Program-made: the position numbers and the translations under genes
The notes under the pieces: generated by a model
Database searches by the model: none
Told to the model about the DNA's origin: nothing
The model's input: the letters and a program-made list of their open reading frames with translations, nothing else
Origin: Kitasatospora xanthocidica
GTDB taxonomy: Bacteria; Actinomycetota; Actinomycetes; Streptomycetales; Streptomycetaceae
Direction: 5' to 3'
DNA length: 64,000 nt
Assembly (NCBI RefSeq): GCF_014656195.1
Contig: NZ_BNBY01000001.1
Coordinates: forward strand, 152,703-216,702
In this document: piece after piece, positions 56,713 to 64,000 of the stretch
Layout: each line of letters opens with the position of its first letter
Numbering within the stretch: position 1 is the stretch's first letter

Positions 56713-58197
56713 ATGAGCACCGCCCTGAACGCCCGGCGGCCGACACCAACGCCGGCCCCGGCCCCATCCGCCGCTTCCGGAAGGACGGCGCCTGCCCCCA
56801 GGGGCCTGCTGCCGGTCGTCCTGACCGCCACCTTCATGACCGCCCTCGACGTCTTCGTCGTCAACGTCGCCCTCCCCTCCCTCCAGGGCGACCTCGGCGC
56901 CGGCCCGGCCGCCGTCCAGTGGGTGATGGCCGGCTTCAGCCTGGCCCTCGCGGCCGGCCTGGTCACCGCCGGCCGCCTGGGTGACCGCTACGGCCGCCGC
57001 CGGGTGTTCGGCCTCGGCCTGGCCCTGTTCACCCTCGCCTCCGCCGGGTGCGGCCTGGCTCCCACCGCCGCCACGCTGGTCGGCGCCCGGGTGGTGCAGG
57101 GGCTGGCGGCGGCGCTGATGGGCCCGCAGGTGCTGGCGATCCTGCGGACGGCGTTCGGCGGCACGGAGCAGGCGCGGGCCTTCGCCCGGTACGGGCTGAC
57201 GATGGGCGTGGGCGCGGTGTTCGGCCAGCTGATCGGCGGACTGCTGATCCGGGCGGACCTGTTCGGCCTCGGCTGGCGCAGCTGCTTCCTGATCAACCTG
57301 CCGATCGGCCTGGCCGCCCTCGCGATGGTCCGCCGCTGCCTGCCGGAGTCCCGCGCCCCGCGGCGGCCCGGTCTGGACCCGGTCGGCGTGCTGCTGGTCA
57401 CGACCGGGCTGACCGCCCTGGTGCTGCCGCTGATCCAGGGCCCCCAACTGGGCTGGCCGCTGTGGACGGTGTGCTGCCTCGGCGCCGCGGCCGTCCTGCT
57501 CGCCGCCTTCGCCGTACACCAGCACCGTGCCACCCACGCCACGCTCGACACCACCGCCAGCACCGCCAGCACCGCCACCGCCACCGCCACCCCGCTGATC
57601 GACACCCGCCTCTTCCGCGACCGCGCCTTCAGCGCCGGTGTGCTCGCCCAACTCGCCTTCTGGCTCGGCCAGGGCTCCTTCTTCCTGGTGCTCGCCCTGC
57701 ACCTGCAGTTCGGCCGCGGCCTGGACGCGCTGGGCGCCGGGCTGGTCTTCACCGCGATCGGCCTCGGCTACCTGATCACCTCCAACACCACCCACCGGGT
57801 CACCGCCCGGCTCGGCGGTCGTCGCACGATCACGGCCGGCGGGCTGCTGATGGCCGCCGGACTGGTCCTGCTCGCCGTCGCCGCGTTCGACGCCGCGGAC
57901 GGCAGCGTCTGGTGGCTGGCCCCCGGGCTGTTCGTCGACGGCCTCGGCATGGGCCTGGTGATCGCCCCGGTCACCTCGGTCGTCCTGGCGGGCGTCGAGC
58001 CGCGGCTGGCCGGCTCCGCCGCCGGGGTGGTGTCCACCGTGCAGCAGGTCGGCGGGGCGCTCGGGATCGCGCTGATCGGCCTGGTGTACTACGGCGCCGA
58101 CGGCCCGACCGCCGCCTTCGGCCACAGCGTCCTGGTACTGGCGGCCCTGGAGCTGGTGCTCGTGGCCCTGGTCCGGTTGCTGCCCCGCACCGGCTGA
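56713..58197 (+). CDS. MFS drug exporter (DHA2 family, 14 TM)
   Basis: 494 residues with about 14 hydrophobic segments. MFS motif A reads GRLGDRYGRRRVFG, and the first helix carries ALDVFVVNVALPSLQ, typical of DHA2 drug:H+ antiporters. The N-terminal 30 residues are a Pro/Ala-rich soluble tail. ATG at 56713 with GAGGAGAG. It may be controlled by the divergent LuxR-type regulator. Confidence 0.92.
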   Translation: MSTALNARRPTPTPAPAPSAASGRTAPAPRGLLPVVLTATFMTALDVFVVNVALPSLQGDLGAGPAAVQWVMAGFSLALAAGLVTAGRLGDRYGRRRVFGLGLALFTLASAGCGLAPTAATLVGARVVQGLAAALMGPQVLAILRTAFGGTEQARAFARYGLTMGVGAVFGQLIGGLLIRADLFGLGWRSCFLINLPIGLAALAMVRRCLPESRAPRRPGLDPVGVLLVTTGLTALVLPLIQGPQLGWPLWTVCCLGAAAVLLAAFAVHQHRATHATLDTTASTASTATATATPLIDTRLFRDRAFSAGVLAQLAFWLGQGSFFLVLALHLQFGRGLDALGAGLVFTAIGLGYLITSNTTHRVTARLGGRRTITAGGLLMAAGLVLLAVAAFDAADGSVWWLAPGLFVDGLGMGLVIAPVTSVVLAGVEPRLAGSAAGVVSTVQQVGGALGIALIGLVYYGADGPTAAFGHSVLVLAALELVLVALVRLLPRTG

Positions 58198-58270
58198 CCC
58201 TCCCAACAGGGGCCGACCCTCCGAGCAGGGGCCGACCTCCCAACAGGGGCCGACCCTCCGGGCAAGGTCC
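58196..58270. repeat. Four 18-19-bp tandem repeats after the MFS gene
   Basis: Units at 58196, 58215, 58234 and 58252 of the type GACCCTCCCAACAGGGGCC. Each unit contains a short dyad (GGCC-rich ends), so it may fold as serial hairpins ending the MFS transcript. Confidence 0.75.
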
Positions 58271-58409
58271 GATCGAACACGAACCGACCCACCACGGACC
58301 GGCTCGCCCCCTCTGCGCACACCCCCGAACACCCCCGAACCACCGGGCGGGTGGCCTCAGGCCCACCCGCCCGTTCCCTTCCCTCCCCCCGATCGGGTTG
58401 GATGGCCGG

Positions 58410-60347
58410 ATGAGCGAGGAGAAGAGCGCCGTACCGGCGTGGGAGCAGCGGTTCAGGGCGGCCAGGGTGTGGCTGCCCGACTGGGCCGAGGACGCCCCCG
58501 ACCGGGCGCTGTACGTGTCCAACGCGACCGGCACCTACGAGGTCTACGCCTGGGACCGCGCCACCGGCGCCCACCGCCAGGTCACCGACCGTCCGAACGG
58601 CACGACCGACGCCGAGCTGTCCCCTGACGGCGCCTGGATCTGGTGGTTCGACGACCACGACGGCGACGAGTTCGGTGTCTGGCGCCGTCAGCCGTTCGCG
58701 GGCGGCCCGGACGAGGAGGCCGTGCCCGGCCTCGCCCCCTCCTACTCGGCCGGTCTGGCCCTGGGCCGCGACGGCACCGTGGTCGTCGGCCGCTCGACCG
58801 ACGAGGACGGCACCACCCTGCACCTGCGCCGCCCCGGCGACGCCGAGCCGGTCGAGATCTACCGGCACGCGGAGTACGGCGGCGTCGGCGACCTCAGCCA
58901 CGACGGCACCCTGCTCGCCGTCGACCACACCGAGCACGGCGACGCGATGCACTCCGCGATCCGGATCGTGCGCATCCCGGCCGCCGGGACCGCCCACAGC
59001 GGCACCGCCGCGATCGGCACGCCCGGCACCGTCACCGTCGAGACCGTCGCCGAGCTGGACGAGGTCACCGGCCGGGACGAGCCGCGCGGCGTCGCCTGCC
59101 TCGGCTTCGCCCCGGTCGAGGGCGACACCCGGCTGCTGGTCGCCCACCAGCGCACCGGCCGCTGGGAGCCGATGATCTGGGACGTCGTCACCGGCGCCGA
59201 GACCGCGCTGACGCTGCGCGACGAGCAGGGCCGCGAGCTGCCCGGCGACGTCTCCGCGCAGTGGCGCCCGGGCGCCGAGGCCCTGCTGGTCGAGCACGAG
59301 TACGAGGCGCGCAGCGAGCTGTTCTCGTACTCCCTGGCCGACGGCCGGCTGACCCGCCTGGAGACCCCGCGCGGCACGGTCAGCGGCGCCACCGCCCGTC
59401 CGGACGGCACCGTCGAGTACCTGTGGTCCTCCGCCGCCGAGCCGGCCGCGGTCCGCTCCACCGCCGGGACGGTCGTGCTGCGGGCGCCCGGCCCGGTGCC
59501 GCCGGGTTCGGTGCCCGTCGAGGACGTCTGGGTGGACGGGCCCGGCGGGCGGGTGCACGCCCTCGTGCAGCGGCCGCCGGGGAGCTCCCCCGAGGACGGC
59601 CCGTTCCCGACCCTGTTCGAGGTCCACGGCGGCCCGACCCACCACGACAGCGACTCCTTCGCCGCCGGCCCGGCCGCCTGGCTGGACCACGGCTTCGCGG
59701 TGGTCCGGGTCAACTACCGCGGCTCGACCGGCTACGGCCAGGCCTGGACCGACGCCCTGCACGAGCGGGTCGGCCTGATCGAGCTGGAGGACATCGCGGC
59801 GGTGCGGGAGTGGGCGGTCGCCAGCGGCCTCGCCGACCCGCGCCGGCTGGTGCTCACCGGCGGCAGCTGGGGCGGCTACCTGACCCTGCTCGGCCTCGGC
59901 GTGCAGCCAGACGCCTGGGCGCTCGGCGTCGCCGCCGTACCGGTCGCGGACTACCACACCGCGTACGCCGACGAGATGGAGGCGCTCAAGTCGCTGGACC
60001 GCACGCTCTTCGGCGGCACCCCGGAGGAGGTCCCGGACCGTTTCACCGCCTCCTCGCCGCTGACCTACGTCGACCGCGTGCGGGTGCCGGTGTACATCAG
60101 CGCCGGGGTCAACGACCCGCGCTGCCCGATCCGGCAGATCGAGAACTACGTCGAGCGGCTGGAGCAGCTCGGCAAGCCGCACGAGGTGTACCGGTACGAC
60201 GCCGGGCACGGGTCGCTGGTCGTGGAGGAGCGGATCAAGCAGCTGCGGCTGGAGCTCGACTTCGTCCGGCGGCACCTGGACGGGGCCTCCGACGGGACCG
60301 CGGCCGGCACCGTCGGCGACGGGAACGGGAACGGGGAGTCCGAGTGA
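58410..60347 (+). CDS. S9-family prolyl oligopeptidase-like serine peptidase
   Basis: 645 residues. The N-terminal beta-propeller (about 1-380) has repeated WD-like blades (TDAELSPDGAWIWW, VGDLSHDGTLLAVDH). The C-terminal alpha/beta hydrolase has nucleophile Ser in GGSWGGY, Asp in GVNDPRC and His in AGHGS. It cleaves small peptides, probably in the cytoplasm (no signal peptide). ATG at 58410. The stop overlaps the lipoprotein start (GTGA). The C-terminus is a Gly/Asp-rich tail. Confidence 0.93.
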   Translation: MSEEKSAVPAWEQRFRAARVWLPDWAEDAPDRALYVSNATGTYEVYAWDRATGAHRQVTDRPNGTTDAELSPDGAWIWWFDDHDGDEFGVWRRQPFAGGPDEEAVPGLAPSYSAGLALGRDGTVVVGRSTDEDGTTLHLRRPGDAEPVEIYRHAEYGGVGDLSHDGTLLAVDHTEHGDAMHSAIRIVRIPAAGTAHSGTAAIGTPGTVTVETVAELDEVTGRDEPRGVACLGFAPVEGDTRLLVAHQRTGRWEPMIWDVVTGAETALTLRDEQGRELPGDVSAQWRPGAEALLVEHEYEARSELFSYSLADGRLTRLETPRGTVSGATARPDGTVEYLWSSAAEPAAVRSTAGTVVLRAPGPVPPGSVPVEDVWVDGPGGRVHALVQRPPGSSPEDGPFPTLFEVHGGPTHHDSDSFAAGPAAWLDHGFAVVRVNYRGSTGYGQAWTDALHERVGLIELEDIAAVREWAVASGLADPRRLVLTGGSWGGYLTLLGLGVQPDAWALGVAAVPVADYHTAYADEMEALKSLDRTLFGGTPEEVPDRFTASSPLTYVDRVRVPVYISAGVNDPRCPIRQIENYVERLEQLGKPHEVYRYDAGHGSLVVEERIKQLRLELDFVRRHLDGASDGTAAGTVGDGNGNGESE

Positions 60348-60988
60348 GACGGGTGCTGATGCTCGCGGGCGCGGTGGTGGCCGGGGCCCTGGTGCTCACC
60401 GGCTGCTCCGGCTCGCACGGCGACAACGCCTCCTGCCCGCCCCCGGCGGGCCCGCCGGCACCGACCCCGACGGCCGCCAAGCCGGCCGTACCGGGCGCGC
60501 CCACCAGCGCCCCGGCGGTCCCCGCGGTCCCGCTCGCCACAGCCACCCGGGCGAGCGCGGTCCAGCCGGGCGCCGACAGGCAGGCCGGCGCCTCGGTCGT
60601 GCCGGCGGCGTACGAGCCGACGGACGGGGACGGCACCGTCCAGCTCGCCAAGGGCTCGAAGGGGTCGAGCGGTTCGAAGGGCTCGTCGGGATCATCCGGT
60701 TCATCGGGCTCGTCCGGCTCGAAGGGCTCCGGGTCCAAGGGCTCGAAGACCGGCCGCACCGTGCACCACCACATCGACCACTACGACTCGGACGACCGCA
60801 ACGGCAGCGGCAGTCACAGCCACTGTTCCGGCGACCCGACACCGGCGCCCGCCGGTTCGACGCCGCCGGCCCAGCCGCCGGTCCCGACCTCGACGCTGCC
60901 GGTCCCGACGCCGACGCCGCCGGCCCAGCCGCCGGTCAAGCCGACCGCCGGGGCGCCGGTTCCGGGCCCGGTGCCGACCAAGCGCTGA
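60344..60988 (+). CDS. Low-complexity secreted lipoprotein
   Basis: 214 residues. Signal peptide with lipobox LVLTGC (Cys at about 21), so an anchored extracytoplasmic lipoprotein. A Ser/Gly/Lys repeat (KGSSGSKGSSGS type, about residues 103-135) is followed by a His/Asp-rich patch HHHIDHYDSDDRN that may bind metal, then a Pro/Thr-rich tail. GTG at 60344 with GGGGAG, coupled to the S9 peptidase. No homologue recognised. Confidence 0.82.
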   Translation: MRRVLMLAGAVVAGALVLTGCSGSHGDNASCPPPAGPPAPTPTAAKPAVPGAPTSAPAVPAVPLATATRASAVQPGADRQAGASVVPAAYEPTDGDGTVQLAKGSKGSSGSKGSSGSSGSSGSSGSKGSGSKGSKTGRTVHHHIDHYDSDDRNGSGSHSHCSGDPTPAPAGSTPPAQPPVPTSTLPVPTPTPPAQPPVKPTAGAPVPGPVPTKR

Positions 60989-61019
60989 GACGACCCAAGC
61001 CCCGTCGATCGCCCGTCGG

Positions 61020-61838
61020 TCAGTCCAGGACCGGGTCCAGTCCCAGGGCCCGGTCCTGCTCCGCCTCCGCCTCGCGGCGCACCAGGCGGAACCACATGAA
61101 GACGACGAAGCCCCCGAAGACGAACCACTCCAGGGTGTAGCCCAGGTTCTGGAAGGCGCGCAGGGTCAGCCCGTCCCCGCCCTGCGGCTGCACGGTCGGT
61201 ACGGAGGTCAGCCCGGCGGGCGCGTCGTCGGCGGCGACCCAGCCGTCGTACCAGCCGTCGTACTCCAGCACGTTCAGCAGCGAGGCCCGGTTGATCATGC
61301 CGAGCTGCCCGGCCGGCAGCCCGCCGGCCACCGCGCCGTTGGTGCCCACGGCCTCGTTGGCCTGCAGCCGCCCGGTGACCGTCACCTGCCCCTCCGGCAC
61401 GAGCCCGCCGGGCACCGGACCGGCGGCCGTCCCCGCGGGCGCCCCGGGCACCCAGCCGCGTACGACGGCGACGGCGTGCCCGTCGGCGGTGCGCAGCGGG
61501 GTGAGCACGTAGTAGCCCTGCTTGCCGTCCACGATCCGGTTGGGCACCAGGAGCTGGTGCTCGGTGTCGTAGCTGCCGGTCACCGTGACGGGCTTGCCGA
61601 CCGTCTCGGTGGTCACCTGCGGGGTCGCCGGGCCGAGCAGCGCGTCGATCGGCTGGAGGTCACCCGAAGCGGTGATCGCCTTCTGGGTCTCCTGGTGCGT
61701 GGACACCCGGTCCTCGAACCGGCCGAGCTGCCAGGAGCCCAGCCACATGCACACCGCCACGGCCGCCACGGCCACAGCGGTGCCGCTCAGCCAGCGCGGA
61801 GTCAGGAGGAACCGGTACACACCCCCCACGGTAACCAT
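61020..61838 (-). CDS. SURF1 family cytochrome oxidase biogenesis protein
   Basis: 272 residues. TM helix near the N-terminus (VAVAAVAVCMWLGSWQLGRF, with the conserved GxWQxxR motif) and a second at the C-terminus (LEWFVFGGFVVFMWFR). Between them lies the SURF1 extracytoplasmic domain with GYYVLTPL and VVRGWVP. SURF1 helps insert haem a into cytochrome c oxidase. Starts at ATG 61838, GTG 61829 or GTG 61820 are possible. Convergent with the lipoprotein. Confidence 0.93.
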   Translation of the reverse strand: MVTVGGVYRFLLTPRWLSGTAVAVAAVAVCMWLGSWQLGRFEDRVSTHQETQKAITASGDLQPIDALLGPATPQVTTETVGKPVTVTGSYDTEHQLLVPNRIVDGKQGYYVLTPLRTADGHAVAVVRGWVPGAPAGTAAGPVPGGLVPEGQVTVTGRLQANEAVGTNGAVAGGLPAGQLGMINRASLLNVLEYDGWYDGWVAADDAPAGLTSVPTVQPQGGDGLTLRAFQNLGYTLEWFVFGGFVVFMWFRLVRREAEAEQDRALGLDPVLD

Positions 61839-61923
61839 TCCTCACACCCGCCCGATCCCCAGGGGCCGGTACCGGGCCCTGAGCGCGCCGAGGACGGCCC
61901 CCCTCACCGAATCGGGTTCGCCC

Positions 61924-63198
61924 TCACCCCGCCGAGGGTGAACCCGACGGCTGCGGCGCCGAACCGCCGCCCACCGCCTGCACCCCGCCCCGGTACAGCG
62001 TCCCGCTGCACGTCACCGGCAGGGTCGCGGTGGCCGCCGTGGGGCTGCCGGGGGCGGGGGTGTGGGCGATGGTGGCGGTGGGTGGCGGGGTGGTGGGGCT
62101 GGCGGTCGGGGTGGCGGTGGGACTGGGGGCCGAGGTGGGGCCCGCCGAGGGCGACGAGGTGGCCTGGGCGTTGGCGCTGGGGGCTCCGGCGGCGCCGGAG
62201 GCCGGGACGCCCGAGGCCGCGGGGGCCTGGGAGGTCAGGGAGACCTGGTTGGGGCCGGTCGGCGCGCTGGTGGGGCCGCCGGTGCCGGTGCAGCTCTGGT
62301 CGGGGACCCAGGCGAACGACACCCGGTACCCGGCCAGTGGTGCGAGTACCGGCGGCTCCGCGTCCATCGCGGTCAGGCCGCCGGCCGGGTCGCCCGGGGC
62401 GTGGTCGGCGGTGCGGACCCGGTTGCGGTCGCCGCCGCTGACCCCGGTGACGGCCACCGCGCCCGGGCCGCCGACGCGGCAGCTGTGCCCGGAGAGGTTG
62501 TAGACGGTGAACGAGCCGTAGATGCGTCCGGTCGCGTCGGCCGTGCCGACCTTGGCGATGCCGTCGCCGAGGTCGGTCCGGGTGCAGAGCGGGATGATGC
62601 CGCCGTCGCCGGTTCCGGAGGTCCCGGTGGGTGCGACGGTGCCGTCGGCGCGGGTGGTCCCGCCGCCGGGGGTGTGCGGGGTGGTGGACGGACCGGCGGT
62701 CGGCGAGGTCTCCGCGGTGCCGCTCTGGCCCACGGGCGGGGCGCTGCCGGGGCCGCTGGTGCCGATGGCGGTGCCGCTGGGGGCCGTGGCGGCGGGGCTC
62801 TTGGCGGCGGCCGAGCCGGGGCCGCCGGAGAGTCCGAGGTGCTCCCCCTCGTGCAGCACCGGGAGGACGACGGCGACGGCCAGCGCGAGTGCGGCGGCGC
62901 CGGTCCAGGCTCCGCGCCGGGCGGCGCGCCGGCGGGGTACGGCCCGCCGGATCCGGGGCAGTCCGCCGGGTGTGGGCTGGATCCCGGCGACGGCGTGGTG
63001 CATGAGCTCCCGGACGACCCGTTCGTCGGTCGTCAGCGTGGAGAGCCCGGAGAGCTCCGAGGCATCCGAAGCGTCCGGGGCGGCCGAGGTCTCGGAGACG
63101 TCCGGTGCTCCCGGCCGCGGGGGGCCGCCGCCCGGAGCACCGCCCGGAACGCCGTCCGGGCCCCGCCGTCCGAAGGCGTCAGCCTCAGCCTCAGCCAT
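61924..63198 (-). CDS. Membrane protein co-encoded with SigE-type sigma factor
   Basis: 424 residues. Cytoplasmic N-terminal part (1-95) with a helical region (LTTDERVVRELMHHAVAGIQ) that may bind the sigma factor. One TM about 96-113 (GAAALALAVAVVLPVL). The long extracytoplasmic Ser/Thr/Pro-rich region contains a DUF4232-like beta segment with Cys residues (IPLCTRTDL, GHSCRVGGPG). The ATG at 63198 overlaps the sigma-factor stop by 8 bases. Anti-sigma function is suggested by position only. Confidence 0.8.
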   Translation of the reverse strand: MAEAEADAFGRRGPDGVPGGAPGGGPPRPGAPDVSETSAAPDASDASELSGLSTLTTDERVVRELMHHAVAGIQPTPGGLPRIRRAVPRRRAARRGAWTGAAALALAVAVVLPVLHEGEHLGLSGGPGSAAAKSPAATAPSGTAIGTSGPGSAPPVGQSGTAETSPTAGPSTTPHTPGGGTTRADGTVAPTGTSGTGDGGIIPLCTRTDLGDGIAKVGTADATGRIYGSFTVYNLSGHSCRVGGPGAVAVTGVSGGDRNRVRTADHAPGDPAGGLTAMDAEPPVLAPLAGYRVSFAWVPDQSCTGTGGPTSAPTGPNQVSLTSQAPAASGVPASGAAGAPSANAQATSSPSAGPTSAPSPTATPTASPTTPPPTATIAHTPAPGSPTAATATLPVTCSGTLYRGGVQAVGGGSAPQPSGSPSAG

Positions 63199-63736
63199 GA
63201 CCGGCCTCCATCTGGGTGCGGAGGGCGGCGAGTCCGCGCGATCCGTAGGCCTTCACCGAGCCGAGCGAGATGCCGAGGGTCTCGGCGACCTGCGCCTCCG
63301 TCATGTCCACGAAGTAACGCAGCACCAGAACCTCCCGCTGACGGCGTTGCAGACCACGCAGCGCGGCCTTCAACTGGTCGCGCTCCAGGGCATCGTAGGC
63401 ACCTTCTTCTGCACTGGCCATGTCAGGCATGGGCTTCTGCAGCAGTCTGAGCCCGAGGATCCGTCGGCGCAGCGTGGAGCGGGACAGGTTGACGACCGTC
63501 TGCCGCAGGTAGGCCAGGGTCTTCTCGGGCTCGCGCACCCGGCGCCGGGCGGCGTGCACCCGGATGAACGCCTCCTGCACGACGTCCTCGCAGGTCGACA
63601 GGTCGTCCAGGAGCAGCGCGGCGAGCCGCAGCAGCGAGCGGTAGTGCGCCTGGTAGGTCTCGGTGAGCAGGTCCTCGCTGGTACCCGCGTCGGTACCGGC
63701 GCCGGAGTCCGCCGTACCGGGTGCGGCCGCCGTCAT
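63191..63736 (-). CDS. SigE-family RNA polymerase sigma-70 factor (ECF)
   Basis: 181 residues. Region 2: YRSLLRLAALLLDDLSTCED with VVQEAFIRV. Region 4: LQRRQREVLVLRYFVDMTEA with VAETLGISLGSVKAYGSRGL. The SigE-like subfamily of Streptomyces ECF factors. ATG at 63736 with GGAAG upstream; the frame is open further but without a good site. Coupled to the downstream membrane protein. Confidence 0.92.
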   Translation of the reverse strand: MTAAAPGTADSGAGTDAGTSEDLLTETYQAHYRSLLRLAALLLDDLSTCEDVVQEAFIRVHAARRRVREPEKTLAYLRQTVVNLSRSTLRRRILGLRLLQKPMPDMASAEEGAYDALERDQLKAALRGLQRRQREVLVLRYFVDMTEAQVAETLGISLGSVKAYGSRGLAALRTQMEAGHG

Positions 63737-64000
63737 CTGGTCGTCTTCCGGCCTACTCGCAGGCCACGGGGCGCGCGAGGGGAACGACACCGCGGCTCTC
63801 GCCGGGATGCCCGCCCTTGCCCCCACCATCACGTTCGCCACGCCCGTTGGACACTCGATCCCCTGTCATGGTTGCCCAGCCCGGGGACCATTCTTCCGTA
63901 TGGGCGGAAGAGGCCTCCAGGGGATTCCCCCGGGATTCCGGACAGATTGTGTCGAGGAGCGGACACAGGTATGGACACAGGTGCGGACACAACCGGGCAG
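63737..64000. promoter_or_regulatory. Upstream region of the sigma-factor gene
   Basis: 264 bases to the window edge. It contains CTTCCGTATGGGCGGAAG symmetry around 63893-63910 and GGACACAGGT repeats near the end. The open frame here has no codon bias. Probably the promoter region. Confidence 0.4.

Noticed and set aside
63753..63992. 79-residue Cys/Pro-rich frame upstream of the sigma factor
   Set aside because: No codon bias, starts in GGACACAGGT repeats, no homologous features.

Overview
The window is very GC-rich with strong third-position GC bias, GTG starts and Streptomyces-style short overlapping reading frames. It carries long NRPS genes, a WhiB-like protein and DUF2188/DUF2637 proteins. 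All of this points to a Streptomycetaceae chromosome (Streptomyces or Kitasatospora). It divides into three blocks.

1) Positions 1 to about 31,000: part of a lipopeptide-type NRPS biosynthetic cluster, cut at the left edge. A FAAL-like ligase (20044-21663), a LipB-type acyl-CoA dehydrogenase (1821-3557) and two FabF-like ketosynthases (1-500, partial; 29209-30468) fit building or modifying an acyl chain. NRPS-A (C-A-T-C-A-T) and NRPS-B (C-A-T-C-A-T) are translationally coupled on the minus strand. They lead into an operon of an Fe(II)/2-oxoglutarate amino acid hydroxylase, an SDR and a P450. NRPS-C (C-A-T-E-C-T) on the plus strand is followed by MbtH, a ketosynthase and an aspartate 1-decarboxylase (PanD). 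Five A domains are visible. The A domain of NRPS-C has a hand-read pocket resembling the Asn code and is followed by an E domain, so D-Asn is predicted there. The last C-T unit has no A domain and no thioesterase is present. A ferritin-like diiron oxidase lies at the left. I do not recognise the product. The A-less terminus next to PanD and a ketosynthase is the most distinctive part.

2) Positions 32,881 to 53,017: an integrated actinomycete integrative and conjugative element (AICE) in the 3' half of a tRNA-Pro(CGG) gene, bounded by perfect 48-bp direct repeats. It runs from an integrase with an embedded LacI-type HTH, through an excisionase, a DUF3631 ATPase and a prim-pol replication pair with iteron-like repeats, to an FtsK/TraB-type translocase. 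Next come coiled-coil, disordered and membrane proteins (one DUF2637/Spd-like), a WhiB-like protein, a GntR (KorSA-like) repressor, a sugar-nucleotide epimerase cargo gene, an XRE regulator with a degenerate Nudix-like motif, and DUF2188. A DnaA-box-like cluster and 11-bp-phased candidate integrase arm sites sit near the right end.

3) Chromosomal backbone on both sides. On the left are a CGNR zinc-finger regulator and a metallophosphoesterase (31100-32748). On the right are a LuxR-type ATPase regulator, a SnoaL-like protein, an MFS exporter, an S9 peptidase, a lipoprotein, SURF1, and a SigE-family sigma factor with a downstream membrane protein.
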